This document shows, piece by piece, positions 18,629 through 27,005 of a DNA stretch of 64,000 nt. The notes below the pieces were generated by a model. That model was not told where the DNA came from. It saw only the letters and a list, made by a program, of their open reading frames with translations, and made no database searches. The DNA lies in contig JACRLB010000028.1 in NCBI GenBank assembly GCA_016235445.1, forward strand, positions 53,427 to 117,426. Reading direction: 5' to 3'. The translations under genes were made by a program, and so were the position numbers. Source of the stretch: Chloroflexota bacterium. GTDB taxonomy: Bacteria; Chloroflexota; Anaerolineae; Anaerolineales; Villigracilaceae. Within the stretch, counting starts at the first letter, position 1. Each line of letters begins with the position of its first letter.

Positions 18629-18970
18629 ATGCGCGTAAAAGGCGGCCCGCAAGGGCATTTACGTCACAAGAAAATTTTGAAGATCACCAAGGGCCAGCGC
18701 GGCTCGAAGCATCTTTTGTTCAAACGAGCGAACGAGGCGATGCTGAAGAGTTTGTGGTACGCCACTCGTGATCGCCGCGTGCGCAAACGCGATCTGCGCA
18801 AATTGTGGATCGCCCGCATCAACGCCGCGGCCCGCTTGAACGGCACGACCTACAGCAAATTGGTCTCTGCGCTCAAGAAGGCGAATATCGAACTCAATCG
18901 CAAGATGCTGGCCGATATCGCAGTCCGTAATCCGCAGGCGTTTGCCGCGGTTGTGGCAAAAACAAAGTAA
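18629..18970 (+). CDS. rplT: 50S ribosomal protein L20
   Basis: [61 protein letters not shown]. Confidence 0.93.
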   Translation: MRVKGGPQGHLRHKKILKITKGQRGSKHLLFKRANEAMLKSLWYATRDRRVRKRDLRKLWIARINAAARLNGTTYSKLVSALKKANIELNRKMLADIAVRNPQAFAAVVAKTK

Positions 18971-18974
18971 TAAA

Positions 18975-19012
18975 AGTAGAGCGAGATAATAATCTCGCTC
19001 TACTTTTTTAAA
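18975..19012 (+). terminator. rplT terminator
   Basis: AGTAGAGCGAGAT-aata-ATCTCGCTCTACT then TTTTTT. Confidence 0.8.
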
Positions 19013-19028
19013 GGGGTAAAATAAAACC

Positions 19029-19598
19029 ATGAATACGGTTTTGGTTGAACGCTCTCTTTCAACAGGCCAGACCCTTCAAATCGTGCAGGGTGATATTACG
19101 ATTGATGAAGTGGATGCCATCGTCAATGCGGCGAATGAACAGCTTCAGCATGGCGGCGGCGTGGCCTGGGCGATATCCAAACGCGGCGGAGACTCGATTC
19201 AAAAAGAAAGCGACGAATGGATTCGCGAACACGGCCCCGTCACCCACTCGCATCCTGCGTGGACTTTGGGCGGGTTACTGCCTGCGAAATACATTATCCA
19301 CGCTGTGGGCCCCGTCTGGGAAGATGATGGCGGCGAGGATAAAAAATTATCAGACGCTGTGACAGGCTCATTGACCGTTGCCGACGAATTGAAATGCAAG
19401 TCCATTTCCATGCCAGCCATTTCAACGGGCATCTTCGGCTTTCCAAAAGACCGCGCGGCGGGGATCATCTTCTCTGCAATCGAAACGTATTTCACCGAGA
19501 TCGATAGCTCAACCATTCAAACTGTTCGTCTGGTTTTGTTTGACGATGCAACAATCAAAGTGTTTCTTAATATTTGGGGTTCAACCAATCACAGTTGA
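19029..19598 (+). CDS. Macro domain (ADP-ribose binding/hydrolase-like) protein
   Basis: VQGDITIDEVDAIVNAANEQLQHGGGVAWAISKRGGDSIQKES...HAVGPVW...ISMPAISTGIFGFP. Confidence 0.9.
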   Translation: MNTVLVERSLSTGQTLQIVQGDITIDEVDAIVNAANEQLQHGGGVAWAISKRGGDSIQKESDEWIREHGPVTHSHPAWTLGGLLPAKYIIHAVGPVWEDDGGEDKKLSDAVTGSLTVADELKCKSISMPAISTGIFGFPKDRAAGIIFSAIETYFTEIDSSTIQTVRLVLFDDATIKVFLNIWGSTNHS

Positions 19599-19636
19599 CC
19601 TATTCATCATTCCTCCTTCATCATTCATCACTTCCC

Positions 19637-20416
19637 ATGATCACATCCAACCATAATCCTAAAATCAAACTCGTCCGCGCACTGCTCAGCCGCGTAAAGG
19701 ACCGCCGCGAAGCGGGCGCGTTTGTCGTGGAAGGTGTGCGGCTGGTGGAAGAAGCGGCAAATAGAGACTGGAGATTTGAGACGGCGCTCTACGATGATTC
19801 ATTGAACGAGCGCGGGAAGTTGCTGGTGGAGCGCTTAAAATCACGCGGCACCGAAGTGGAGGAAATCTCGCCCAGTGTGATGAAGTCCCTGAGCGATACA
19901 GAATCTCCGCAGGGAATTCTCGCAATTCTCAGATTCTCCCAGTTAACAATCCCTAATCTCTTGAATTTCATCCTCATCCCCGACCAAATCCGCGACCCAG
20001 GCAATTTAGGTACTTTGCTCCGTACTGCCGCAGCGACAGGCGTACAAGCCGTCCTAATCCCGCCTGAGACAACGGATGCCTTCGCTCCGAAGGTGCTCCG
20101 CTCTGGGATGGGCGCGCATTTTAAACTGCCGATCCACTCGATGAGTTGGGATGAGATTGGGCAATTCTGCGAGTCAGCGAATCAGCGAGTCTATTTGGCG
20201 GATATGGATGGTCAACCTTGCTGGGAAACGGACTTGCGTCAACCATTGGCTTTGATAATCGGCGGCGAAGCGGAGGGCGCGAGCGAGTCAGCGAGAAAAC
20301 TTGCCGCTCAGCGAGTCAGCATTCCCATGTCTGGGATGATGGAGTCTTTGAATGCTGGGGTGGCAGGGTCGGTGTTGATGTTTGAAGTTGTAAGACAGAG
20401 GGCTGGTAATCAGTAA
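19637..20416 (+). CDS. TrmH/SpoU-family RNA methyltransferase (track start 19574 is probably too early)
   Basis: MITSNHNPKIKLVRALLSRVKDRREAGAFVVEGVRLVEEA...ILIPDQIRDPGNLGTLLRTAAATGVQAVL...LIIGGEAEGASESARKLAAQRVSIPMSGMMESLNAGVAGSVLMFE. Confidence 0.9.
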   Translation: MITSNHNPKIKLVRALLSRVKDRREAGAFVVEGVRLVEEAANRDWRFETALYDDSLNERGKLLVERLKSRGTEVEEISPSVMKSLSDTESPQGILAILRFSQLTIPNLLNFILIPDQIRDPGNLGTLLRTAAATGVQAVLIPPETTDAFAPKVLRSGMGAHFKLPIHSMSWDEIGQFCESANQRVYLADMDGQPCWETDLRQPLALIIGGEAEGASESARKLAAQRVSIPMSGMMESLNAGVAGSVLMFEVVRQRAGNQ

Positions 20417-20460
20417 TCAGTAATCGGTGAGCAGTAACAAGAAACAAGTAACGAGAAAAT
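20405..20460. repeat. Period-7 degenerate tandem repeat (eight heptads)
   Basis: GGTAATC AGTAATC AGTAATC GGTGAGC AGTAACA AGAAACA AGTAACG AGAAAAT. Confidence 0.8.
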
Positions 20461-20464
20461 AATT

Positions 20465-21751
20465 ATGAAAATTAGATCCATCACCTATTTCTGCAATCCA
20501 AAATTTCCGCTTGATGAAAAAATCCTACAAGACGCAGGACGTTTTTTATCCAAGGCAAAAGCTGCGTATGAAGCGGCTGGCTACGAAGTGCAGACGGTGC
20601 GGCTGGCGACAATTCCGTTTCCGAAATTATTAATAAGTAGTGACGACTTTAGTCGTTCTGGCAGTAAAGCGACTGACCCACAGGGCGTAGTCGCTACTAC
20701 GAAATCTTTGAACGAATTGCCCAATTTTGCAAATCGATTTGCGAAGGCGATTAAAGATGCGGGGATTTTTTACGCATCATTGGGGCCTGCGCTGCCTGAG
20801 TTTCCGCGTAGTTATGAAGTTATCCCTGAGGCGATTGCCGCAAGCGAGGATATTTTCTTTGGCGGGGTGATGACGAGCGGCAACAAAATCCATCTTGCTC
20901 AAGTCAAAGCCTGCGCGGATGTGATCGTCAAATGCGCCCCGCTGGACCCAAACGGCTTTGCCAACCTGCGGTTTGCCGCGCTGGCGAATGTCCATGCAGG
21001 GGCGCCGTTTTTCCCTGCGGCATATCATGACAGCGACCAGCCTGCATTTGCAATTGCGGTGGAGTCTGCCGATGTGGCGGTGAATGCTTTTGCGGGGCAA
21101 CCAACTTTGGACGAGGGGCGAAGCGTTCTCATCGCGGAGATCACAAAACATGGTCAAGCTATTTCACGCGTTTCGCAATCACTAATCTCCAATCTCCAAT
21201 CTCCAAAGTTCAACGGCATTGATTTTTCCCTCGCGCCCTTCCCCAATGACGCTCACTCGCTTGGCGGCGCGGTTGAAAAAATGGGTGTGCAAAAGATCGG
21301 CTTGCATGGCTCGCTTGCATCTGCGGCAATTCTTACCGAAGCCATCGAACGCGCAGATTTTCCGCACATTGGGTTCAACGGTTTCATGCAGCCTGTGCTG
21401 GAAGACACCATCCTTGCGAAACGCGCCGCGGAGGGAACGCTCACGATTAAAGATGCTCTGCTTTATTCCGCCGTCTGCGGCACAGGGCTGGATACGATTC
21501 CACTTGCAGGTGACACAACTGCTGAACAGATCACGCCCCTTTTGCTGGATTTGTGTGCCCTTGCGCTTCGATTAGATAAACCGCTCACTGCGCGACTGAT
21601 GCCTGTTCCTGGTAAACAGGCAGGCGACTCAACTGAATTTGACTTTGCCTTCTTTGCGAACAGCAAGGTGATGGCGTTGGATTCTGCGCCGCTTAATTTA
21701 CCGCTCGGCAGTGACGAAAGTCTTTCATTGAATAAAAAACATTCCAGCTGA
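20465..21751 (+). CDS. DUF711 / UPF0210 family protein
   Basis: MKIRSITYFCNPKFPLDEKILQDAGRFL...AIKDAGIFYASLGPALPEFP...DFSLAPFP...EKMGVQKIGLHGSLASAAILTEAI. Confidence 0.8.
   Translation: MKIRSITYFCNPKFPLDEKILQDAGRFLSKAKAAYEAAGYEVQTVRLATIPFPKLLISSDDFSRSGSKATDPQGVVATTKSLNELPNFANRFAKAIKDAGIFYASLGPALPEFPRSYEVIPEAIAASEDIFFGGVMTSGNKIHLAQVKACADVIVKCAPLDPNGFANLRFAALANVHAGAPFFPAAYHDSDQPAFAIAVESADVAVNAFAGQPTLDEGRSVLIAEITKHGQAISRVSQSLISNLQSPKFNGIDFSLAPFPNDAHSLGGAVEKMGVQKIGLHGSLASAAILTEAIERADFPHIGFNGFMQPVLEDTILAKRAAEGTLTIKDALLYSAVCGTGLDTIPLAGDTTAEQITPLLLDLCALALRLDKPLTARLMPVPGKQAGDSTEFDFAFFANSKVMALDSAPLNLPLGSDESLSLNKKHSS
20637..20700. repeat. Palindromic repeat apparently inserted in frame within the DUF711 gene
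   Basis: GTAGTGACGACTTTAGTCGTT...GTAGTCGCTACTAC; related to 58911-58965 GTAGTAACGACTTCAGTCGTT...AACGACTTCAGTCG.. palindrome. Confidence 0.7.
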
Positions 21752-21772
21752 TAAAGCTGGAATGTTTTTTAT
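21735..21772. terminator. Bidirectional terminator between convergent genes
   Basis: AAAAAACATTCCAGCTGATAAAGCTGGAATGTTTTTT. Confidence 0.85.
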
Positions 21773-22320
21773 TCTCGCCAGTATTCCCCGCCCCCGCCTT
21801 CGCGCTTCATCAAGCTGTACCCCACCAGTTCGCGCCGCAGAGACGCAGTGTCTTCGTGATAGCCGCTCAATATCTCGTTGACTTTTTTCTCGCTGTATCT
21901 CTTATTGACTTCAAACGCCTTCACCACGTAACGCAGGATCGCTTCCAGTTTTTTGCGCTGGGCAGGGATGGTTTTCAGACTGCCATCCTTGCGGACATAA
22001 TCCCTGACTACTTTGTTATCGTAAGCGCCTGCATCCACATCCGCAATGGAGGCGGCAAGATTTTCCTGCGAGAAAATATTACGGGATTTTGCCTCCAGCG
22101 CTTTTTCGTCCAGTTGATAAACGTTGTAATAACTCTCTGTCTTCGCGCTGACCAAACCCACCTGTAAGAGTTTCGCCAGGTGATGTGATACTGTAGAGGC
22201 TTTGAGATTGAGCAACGCGGCAAGTTCCTCCCCACTGTAGGGCTGGCGGGCAAGCAAGCCGAGGATCTTCAAACGGTTCGCGTCTGAGAGGGCTTTTACA
22301 AAATCAAGCATTTCGTTCAT
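21769..22320 (-). CDS. ArsR-family HTH regulator with C-terminal DUF2087-like domain
   Basis: RLKILGLLARQPYSGEELAALLNLKASTVSHHLAKLLQVGLVSAKTES; C-terminal 'LKTIPAQRKKLEAILRYVVKAFEVNKRYSEKKVNEIL'. Confidence 0.85.
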   Translation of the reverse strand: MNEMLDFVKALSDANRLKILGLLARQPYSGEELAALLNLKASTVSHHLAKLLQVGLVSAKTESYYNVYQLDEKALEAKSRNIFSQENLAASIADVDAGAYDNKVVRDYVRKDGSLKTIPAQRKKLEAILRYVVKAFEVNKRYSEKKVNEILSGYHEDTASLRRELVGYSLMKREGGGGEYWRE

Positions 22321-22329
22321 GGTTCACTT

Positions 22330-22369
22330 CCTAAAATCTAATTTGACAGCAATCTAATTAGATTTTAGG
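22330..22369. promoter_or_regulatory. Probable operator of the ArsR-type regulator
   Basis: Perfect 14-bp inverted repeat CCTAAAATCTAATT (22330-22343) / AATTAGATTTTAGG (22356-22369) directly upstream of the start codon. Confidence 0.7.
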
Positions 22370-22413
22370 AACGAATCTGCGTTTTGTCAAGCCGATTTTT
22401 AGAAAACCAAAGC

Positions 22414-23349
22414 TCAGTTGAGCACTTCGATATTCGGTTCCAAAGGAATGCGGTTGATCAAATCCATGAAATCTGCCTGGGTCACTTCAGATTGCGGTTT
22501 ATCCATCAAGGCAAGGAGGGTTGCTTCCATTACGTTTGTCCCAAAACTGCGGCCTTCGAAGCGCGGGGTAACGGTGACCAAAATGTGCAGGTTGCGGCTT
22601 CTTAATTCTTCCACGTTTTTAGCTGTGGTGGTATTCGTGACGATGATCTTGCCTGTCAGGTCGTCGGGCATGTACTGGCGAATTTGGAGAAAGTCCCCTG
22701 CAATGACCTGGGACTGCTGATAATATTTTGTCCATTTTGGCTGTGGGGGTTTATCCTGCTCCGAGCCAAGGGGATAGAGCCAGGAGAATGGCAACTGCGT
22801 AATAACAGGGAGCAGTACAGCCGCAAGCAATCGCGCGGCGCTGAGCTTTTTGAGGGCAATGGGCAGGCCCAACGCAAACATAAAATCACCAAAGGTCACA
22901 TCCAGTCCCACATCCACCATGGCTTTGCCCATGCTGTAGCGGTCGACAACCGTTGTTTGCAACGCTGGCAGGCCTTTGAGCGACCTGTTCTCTTTCTCGT
23001 TGAGGTATTTTTCAAGATATTCAAAGGCGCGTTTTTCAAGGAGGCCTTTGACTCCACAACCGTCCCCAACCTTGCTGATCTTAATTGCATCCCGAATCCG
23101 CTTCACATCACGAAAGTAATATTTTTTATCCTCAACCTGCAAAAAGAATTCAACCCCGCCGATGCCAAAGGCATCCACTTTGCCGTCCAATTCCCTGTAG
23201 AGTTGGATGGCTTTTTTGAAATCTCCGTTGGTACCCTGCCTTGATATTTCACATTCCTGCCCCAGGAATTCACGCCTTGTAGTGTGATCCCTCGCGGACG
23301 AACCTACACTGATGGAAATTATCTTTTTCACCTGCGCCTCCATAAACAT
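22414..23349 (-). CDS. Conserved hypothetical protein (family sometimes annotated as quinate 5-dehydrogenase); start probably MEAQVKKIISISVGSS
   Basis: KKIISISVGSSARDHTTRREFLGQECEISRQGTNGDFKKAIQLYRELDGKVDAFGIGG. Confidence 0.6.
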   Translation of the reverse strand: MFMEAQVKKIISISVGSSARDHTTRREFLGQECEISRQGTNGDFKKAIQLYRELDGKVDAFGIGGVEFFLQVEDKKYYFRDVKRIRDAIKISKVGDGCGVKGLLEKRAFEYLEKYLNEKENRSLKGLPALQTTVVDRYSMGKAMVDVGLDVTFGDFMFALGLPIALKKLSAARLLAAVLLPVITQLPFSWLYPLGSEQDKPPQPKWTKYYQQSQVIAGDFLQIRQYMPDDLTGKIIVTNTTTAKNVEELRSRNLHILVTVTPRFEGRSFGTNVMEATLLALMDKPQSEVTQADFMDLINRIPLEPNIEVLN

Positions 23350-23605
23350 GAGATGGTTTATTTTATCAACAATCCTCTACCATACACGAAACTCTAAAGG
23401 TCTGCCTGCCCTTCGTAAATACCTTATGATCCAAAAAGACCTTTAGATTTTTACGAGAGAGATGTACGTCAGCAAGTCAACGATCCTCTTCGGGCTGTGA
23501 AAATGTATGGGAGGCTGAGCAGGCACGGGCGGGGAAGGAAGCGAAGCGTTCAAATGGCGGCGGGGTTGTATCAGGTATAATTTCAAAAGGTCGATTCAAT
23601 TTAAT

Positions 23606-24538
23606 TTGGAGGTGTCAGTGGATCTCACGAAGCACGCTTTCTTTGAGGGAAAAATCGTCCCCCTGGGCGAGGCGAAGATCAACATTGCAACACATGGATT
23701 TTTATATGGAACCGCCGTCTTTGGCGGAATGCGGGCATACTGGAACGAAGAGAAGAAACGTCTCTTCGTTTTTCGTCCCTACGACCATTTTCGCCGTTTG
23801 CTGAATTCGGGCAAAATGATGGCAATGAATATTCAGTACGATGAAGAGAGCTTGACCCAACTCACGCTGGATGTGCTGAGGATGGATAACTGGCGGCAGG
23901 ATATCTACCTGCGCCCCACCATTTATAAATCGGACATGGGCATCGGCGTGCGCCTGCACGATTTGAAAGATGAGTTCTGCATGTTCGTGATGGCGTTCGA
24001 GAAATACGTCAAGCATGACACGAACGCGCATGTAACCTTTTCATCCTGGCGGCGCATCGACGACAACGTCATCCCTGCGCGCGGCAAAGTGGCGGGCGCG
24101 TATGCCAACTCAGCGCTGATCAAAACGGACGCGAATCGCGCGGGCTTTGACGAAGCCATTGTGCTCGACCAGAATGGACACGTCTCTGAGGGTTCGGCGA
24201 TGAATATCTTCATGGTGCGAGACGGAGCGCTCGTGACTCCGCCGATAACTGATAATATTCTCGAAGGCATTACCCGCCGCTCGATCATCGAAATCGCGCG
24301 CAATGATCTTGGCATCCCCGTGGTGGAGCGTTCCATCGACCGCACGGAAGTCTTCATCGCCGAGGAAATGTTTATGACGGGCACTGCGGCGCAGGTGGTG
24401 GCGGTGACGCAGATCGACCACCGTCCCGTTGGCATCGGGTCGATGGGGCCGATCACCACAAAATTACGCAACCTGTTCGATGACGTGGTTCGCGCAAAGC
24501 ATCCAAAATATCAAGACTGGAATTTGGAAGTGGGATAG
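23606..24538 (+). CDS. ilvE: Branched-chain amino acid aminotransferase
   Basis: AFFEGKIVPLGEAKINIATHGFLYGTAVFGGMRAYWNEE...SEGSAMNIFMVRDGALVTPPITDNILEGITRRSIIEIA. Confidence 0.92.
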   Translation: MEVSVDLTKHAFFEGKIVPLGEAKINIATHGFLYGTAVFGGMRAYWNEEKKRLFVFRPYDHFRRLLNSGKMMAMNIQYDEESLTQLTLDVLRMDNWRQDIYLRPTIYKSDMGIGVRLHDLKDEFCMFVMAFEKYVKHDTNAHVTFSSWRRIDDNVIPARGKVAGAYANSALIKTDANRAGFDEAIVLDQNGHVSEGSAMNIFMVRDGALVTPPITDNILEGITRRSIIEIARNDLGIPVVERSIDRTEVFIAEEMFMTGTAAQVVAVTQIDHRPVGIGSMGPITTKLRNLFDDVVRAKHPKYQDWNLEVG

Positions 24539-24557
24539 AAAAAGTAGACAAGTAAAC

Positions 24558-24590
24558 AAACGAGTCCATTGCAAAAACAATGGACTCGTT
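24558..24590. terminator. Hairpin terminator after ilvE
   Basis: AACGAGTCCATTG-caaaaa-CAATGGACTCGTT. Confidence 0.65.
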
Positions 24591-24599
24591 ACCCATCCC

Positions 24600-25058
24600 T
24601 CACTTCTTTCTTCTTCCTTCTTTCTTCCCCCTGCCTTTCTTCAATTCTTCAAGTTCCAACTTGCTCTTTTCAAGTTCGGTTTCCAGTTTTTTGCGTTCCA
24701 CATCCGCCAGGGAAGCATCGCGCTTTTCCCTGCGCCAGGTGATGACGGTGGTGGTGGCAAAGCCAACCAGCGAAGTGACCGAGGTAATGATCGTCCCGAT
24801 CAACGCGCCGAAATCTGTCTTTGTAGAGGGAGGAGGAGGATTGGCAGGGACAGGAGTTGAAATTGGGTTTGGAGTATCTGTACTACCTGGCTCATCCGTT
24901 GCCACAGGAACAGACGTTGCGGTGGCAGGCATTTGAGAAGGTGGAGCAAACTCGGAAAAAATATCCCTGGCGCTTCTCCCGTTGCTCAATAAAACCAAAA
25001 GCCCCGTGGACGCCACGAAGATAGCGAGAAATATATTTCGCAGAATTTCAGGTTTCAT
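24600..25058 (-). CDS. Hypothetical membrane protein with coiled-coil C-terminus
   Basis: MKPEILRNIFLAIFVASTGLLVLL, second TM 'ALIGTIITSVTSLVGFATTTVITW', lysine/glutamate-rich tail; track ORF starts earlier. Confidence 0.6.
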   Translation of the reverse strand: MKPEILRNIFLAIFVASTGLLVLLSNGRSARDIFSEFAPPSQMPATATSVPVATDEPGSTDTPNPISTPVPANPPPPSTKTDFGALIGTIITSVTSLVGFATTTVITWRREKRDASLADVERKKLETELEKSKLELEELKKGRGKKEGRRKK

Positions 25059-25089
25059 GTTCTCGCCTGCCTTCCAACAGAAATCGAAT

Positions 25090-25818
25090 TTACGGATTCT
25101 TCTTGAACCGCACCAGCGCCAGATTTTTGCCGCAGTCATTGAAAGTATCTATGTAAATATTATCCGAAAGCGGCAGGCCGGCCTGGTCGAGGATTTGGAT
25201 GTACAACAGCCCGTCAGACAGGATAGGAACCTTCCCAAGGAAAAATTCGTAGCCCGATTTTCCATAGGCAGGCGCAATACTGCTGACCGTCAACTCGTTC
25301 TTCGATTTGTTGTTATAAAAACCGACGAGCCGCACCGTAATGCGGAGCATGTCTGTATTGCTGGCATCCACAATGGTGCCGCCCACGCCCTGCCAGTTAC
25401 AGCCCAGTTCGGGGTGAATGATGGTGCTGTCGATGTAGGTGACGGTGGCCGAGAACGGCGCTTTGGGGGTCTTCGTTGGCAGAGGAGTCACAGACGGAGT
25501 AACCAAAGACAAAAGCGTTGGCGAAGGTTCCAGGGTAAACGTTGGCAAAAGGGTCGAGGTTTCCGTCACGTTAATCGGCGTGTACGTCCACGTCGGCAGG
25601 AGTTGAATCTGCGTGATCGTTGGCGTTGGAGGCAGGTTGGCGCTTAAACGCGCCGGGCTGAGGGGATTGATAACCGAATTCGGCATGAGATAAACCGCCA
25701 CAAAATACCCCGCAACGCAAACCGTAAGGATCAGAGTAAATATACTAAGCACATCCCAAAACGCAAGGCGTGAACCCCTTTTGGGCGCGGGGGAATCGTC
25801 ATAGTTGTATTTGCTCAT
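25090..25818 (-). CDS. Hypothetical membrane-anchored protein
   Basis: N-terminal TM 'FWDVLSIFTLILTVCVAGYFVAVYL' then Pro/Thr linker and beta-rich domain. Confidence 0.65.
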   Translation of the reverse strand: MSKYNYDDSPAPKRGSRLAFWDVLSIFTLILTVCVAGYFVAVYLMPNSVINPLSPARLSANLPPTPTITQIQLLPTWTYTPINVTETSTLLPTFTLEPSPTLLSLVTPSVTPLPTKTPKAPFSATVTYIDSTIIHPELGCNWQGVGGTIVDASNTDMLRITVRLVGFYNNKSKNELTVSSIAPAYGKSGYEFFLGKVPILSDGLLYIQILDQAGLPLSDNIYIDTFNDCGKNLALVRFKKNP

Positions 25819-25845
25819 ATTCTCTCCGAAAAAATTTTACTCACC

Positions 25846-25925
25846 TTACTCGCCCTCACCCTACCCTCTCCCGAAGGGAGAGGGGGACTCCCTTCCCCTT
25901 CGGGGGAAGGGTTGGGGATGAGGGA
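25846..25925. repeat. Dispersed REP-like repeat (CCCTCACCC / CCCTCTCCC...GGGAGAGGG)
   Basis: CCCTCACCCTACCCTCTCCCGAAGGGAGAGGGGGACTCCCTTCCCCTTCGGGGGAAGGGTTGGGGATGAGGG; near-copy at 26925-26993. Confidence 0.8.
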
Positions 25926-25966
25926 GAGAAACTGCGTAGGGCGAGCTTTTAAATTTCCATCCCCGT

Positions 25967-26854
25967 TTACGGGGCCAGAACAATATCACTGCTTGCGCGT
26001 TTTTCAGCGATCCAGTTTTTTAGCGCCAATTCCTGCATGGTCAACAAGGCATCTGGCGAAAGGGCATGGTCAGCGCGTTCGAGCGCTTTGAAAATATGAA
26101 AGCCTGCATCCGTTACGATGACCTCGCTGTACTGGCCTGCCTGCAAAGCAAAGACCGCCTCATCCGCGCCCGCATCCAGCAGATAACCGCGCGGCACCCA
26201 GCCTAACTCTCCCAGCGTGAGCGGATCAAATCGCGCGGCAATCTCATCAAAATCGGCGCCAGTTTTCAACTGCTCCAACGCCGCCTGCGCATCCTCCTGA
26301 TTATAGGCCAAAATCTGACGCAGATGGATTTGCTCCACACTGGCAGGCACATCCGCAACGATTTTGTCACGCATCCAGGCCGCTTCAGCAGAACGCTTCA
26401 GTGCGATTCGGAAAGACGCATCATCATACCCGTGAGCCGCCTGCCACTGACTTAACGCATCGCCCCCCCCAAGCTGACTCGCCAACGCATCGATTCTTAA
26501 CTGGAGGTCTGATTCTGTCAAATTGAAATTCGCTTCGCTGGCGGCTTGTGCCAGCAGAAACTGCGCGATCATATCTTCGAGAACAGCCTTGTTCGCATCA
26601 TCGTCTGTGAAGGAAAGCCCCAGCGCGGTTTGCGCGGTTTTGAAACGCTCCAACTCGGCTTGAAATTCCGCAGTGGTGATGTACTCGCCATTGACAGTTG
26701 CCACCGAAGGCGGAGGAGTGGCGGTGGGAGGCTCGGGCGTAAAAGTCGGCGGTTGGGGAGTGACCGTGCTCGAGTTTAAGGAAGAAGCGCAGGCGCTTAA
26801 TCCCAAAGTGAGGATCAGAATCAATTGAGTCGCAAAACGGGGTTTGGAAGACAT
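25967..26854 (-). CDS. SurA/PpiC-type peptidyl-prolyl isomerase lipoprotein
   Basis: Lipobox LSACA; 'VNGEYITTAEFQAELERFKTAQ', 'IHLRQILAYNQEDAQAALEQLKTGADFDEIAARFDPLTLGELGWVPRGYL'. Confidence 0.82.
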   Translation of the reverse strand: MSSKPRFATQLILILTLGLSACASSLNSSTVTPQPPTFTPEPPTATPPPSVATVNGEYITTAEFQAELERFKTAQTALGLSFTDDDANKAVLEDMIAQFLLAQAASEANFNLTESDLQLRIDALASQLGGGDALSQWQAAHGYDDASFRIALKRSAEAAWMRDKIVADVPASVEQIHLRQILAYNQEDAQAALEQLKTGADFDEIAARFDPLTLGELGWVPRGYLLDAGADEAVFALQAGQYSEVIVTDAGFHIFKALERADHALSPDALLTMQELALKNWIAEKRASSDIVLAP

Positions 26855-26875
26855 TTGCAGAATTATAATTTAAAA

Positions 26876-26993
26876 AAAGAGGGACACGGCGATGCCGTGT
26901 CTCTACAATTACGAAAACCCTCACCCCTTGCCCCTCTCCCACAGGGAGAGGGGAACTCCCTTCCCCATCGGGGGAAGGGTTGGGGATGAGGGC
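26876..26993. repeat. Compound repeat: GACACGGC palindrome plus REP-like CCCTCACCC element
   Basis: GAGGGACACGGCGATGCCGTGTCTCTAC followed by second copy of the 25846 repeat. Confidence 0.75.
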
Positions 26994-27005
26994 GCGTAAG
27001 ACAGT

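Noticed and set aside
20405-20460. Possible CRISPR array from regular repeats
   Set aside because: Period 7 with no spacers and no cas genes; no CRISPR-like repeat-spacer structure seen anywhere in the window.
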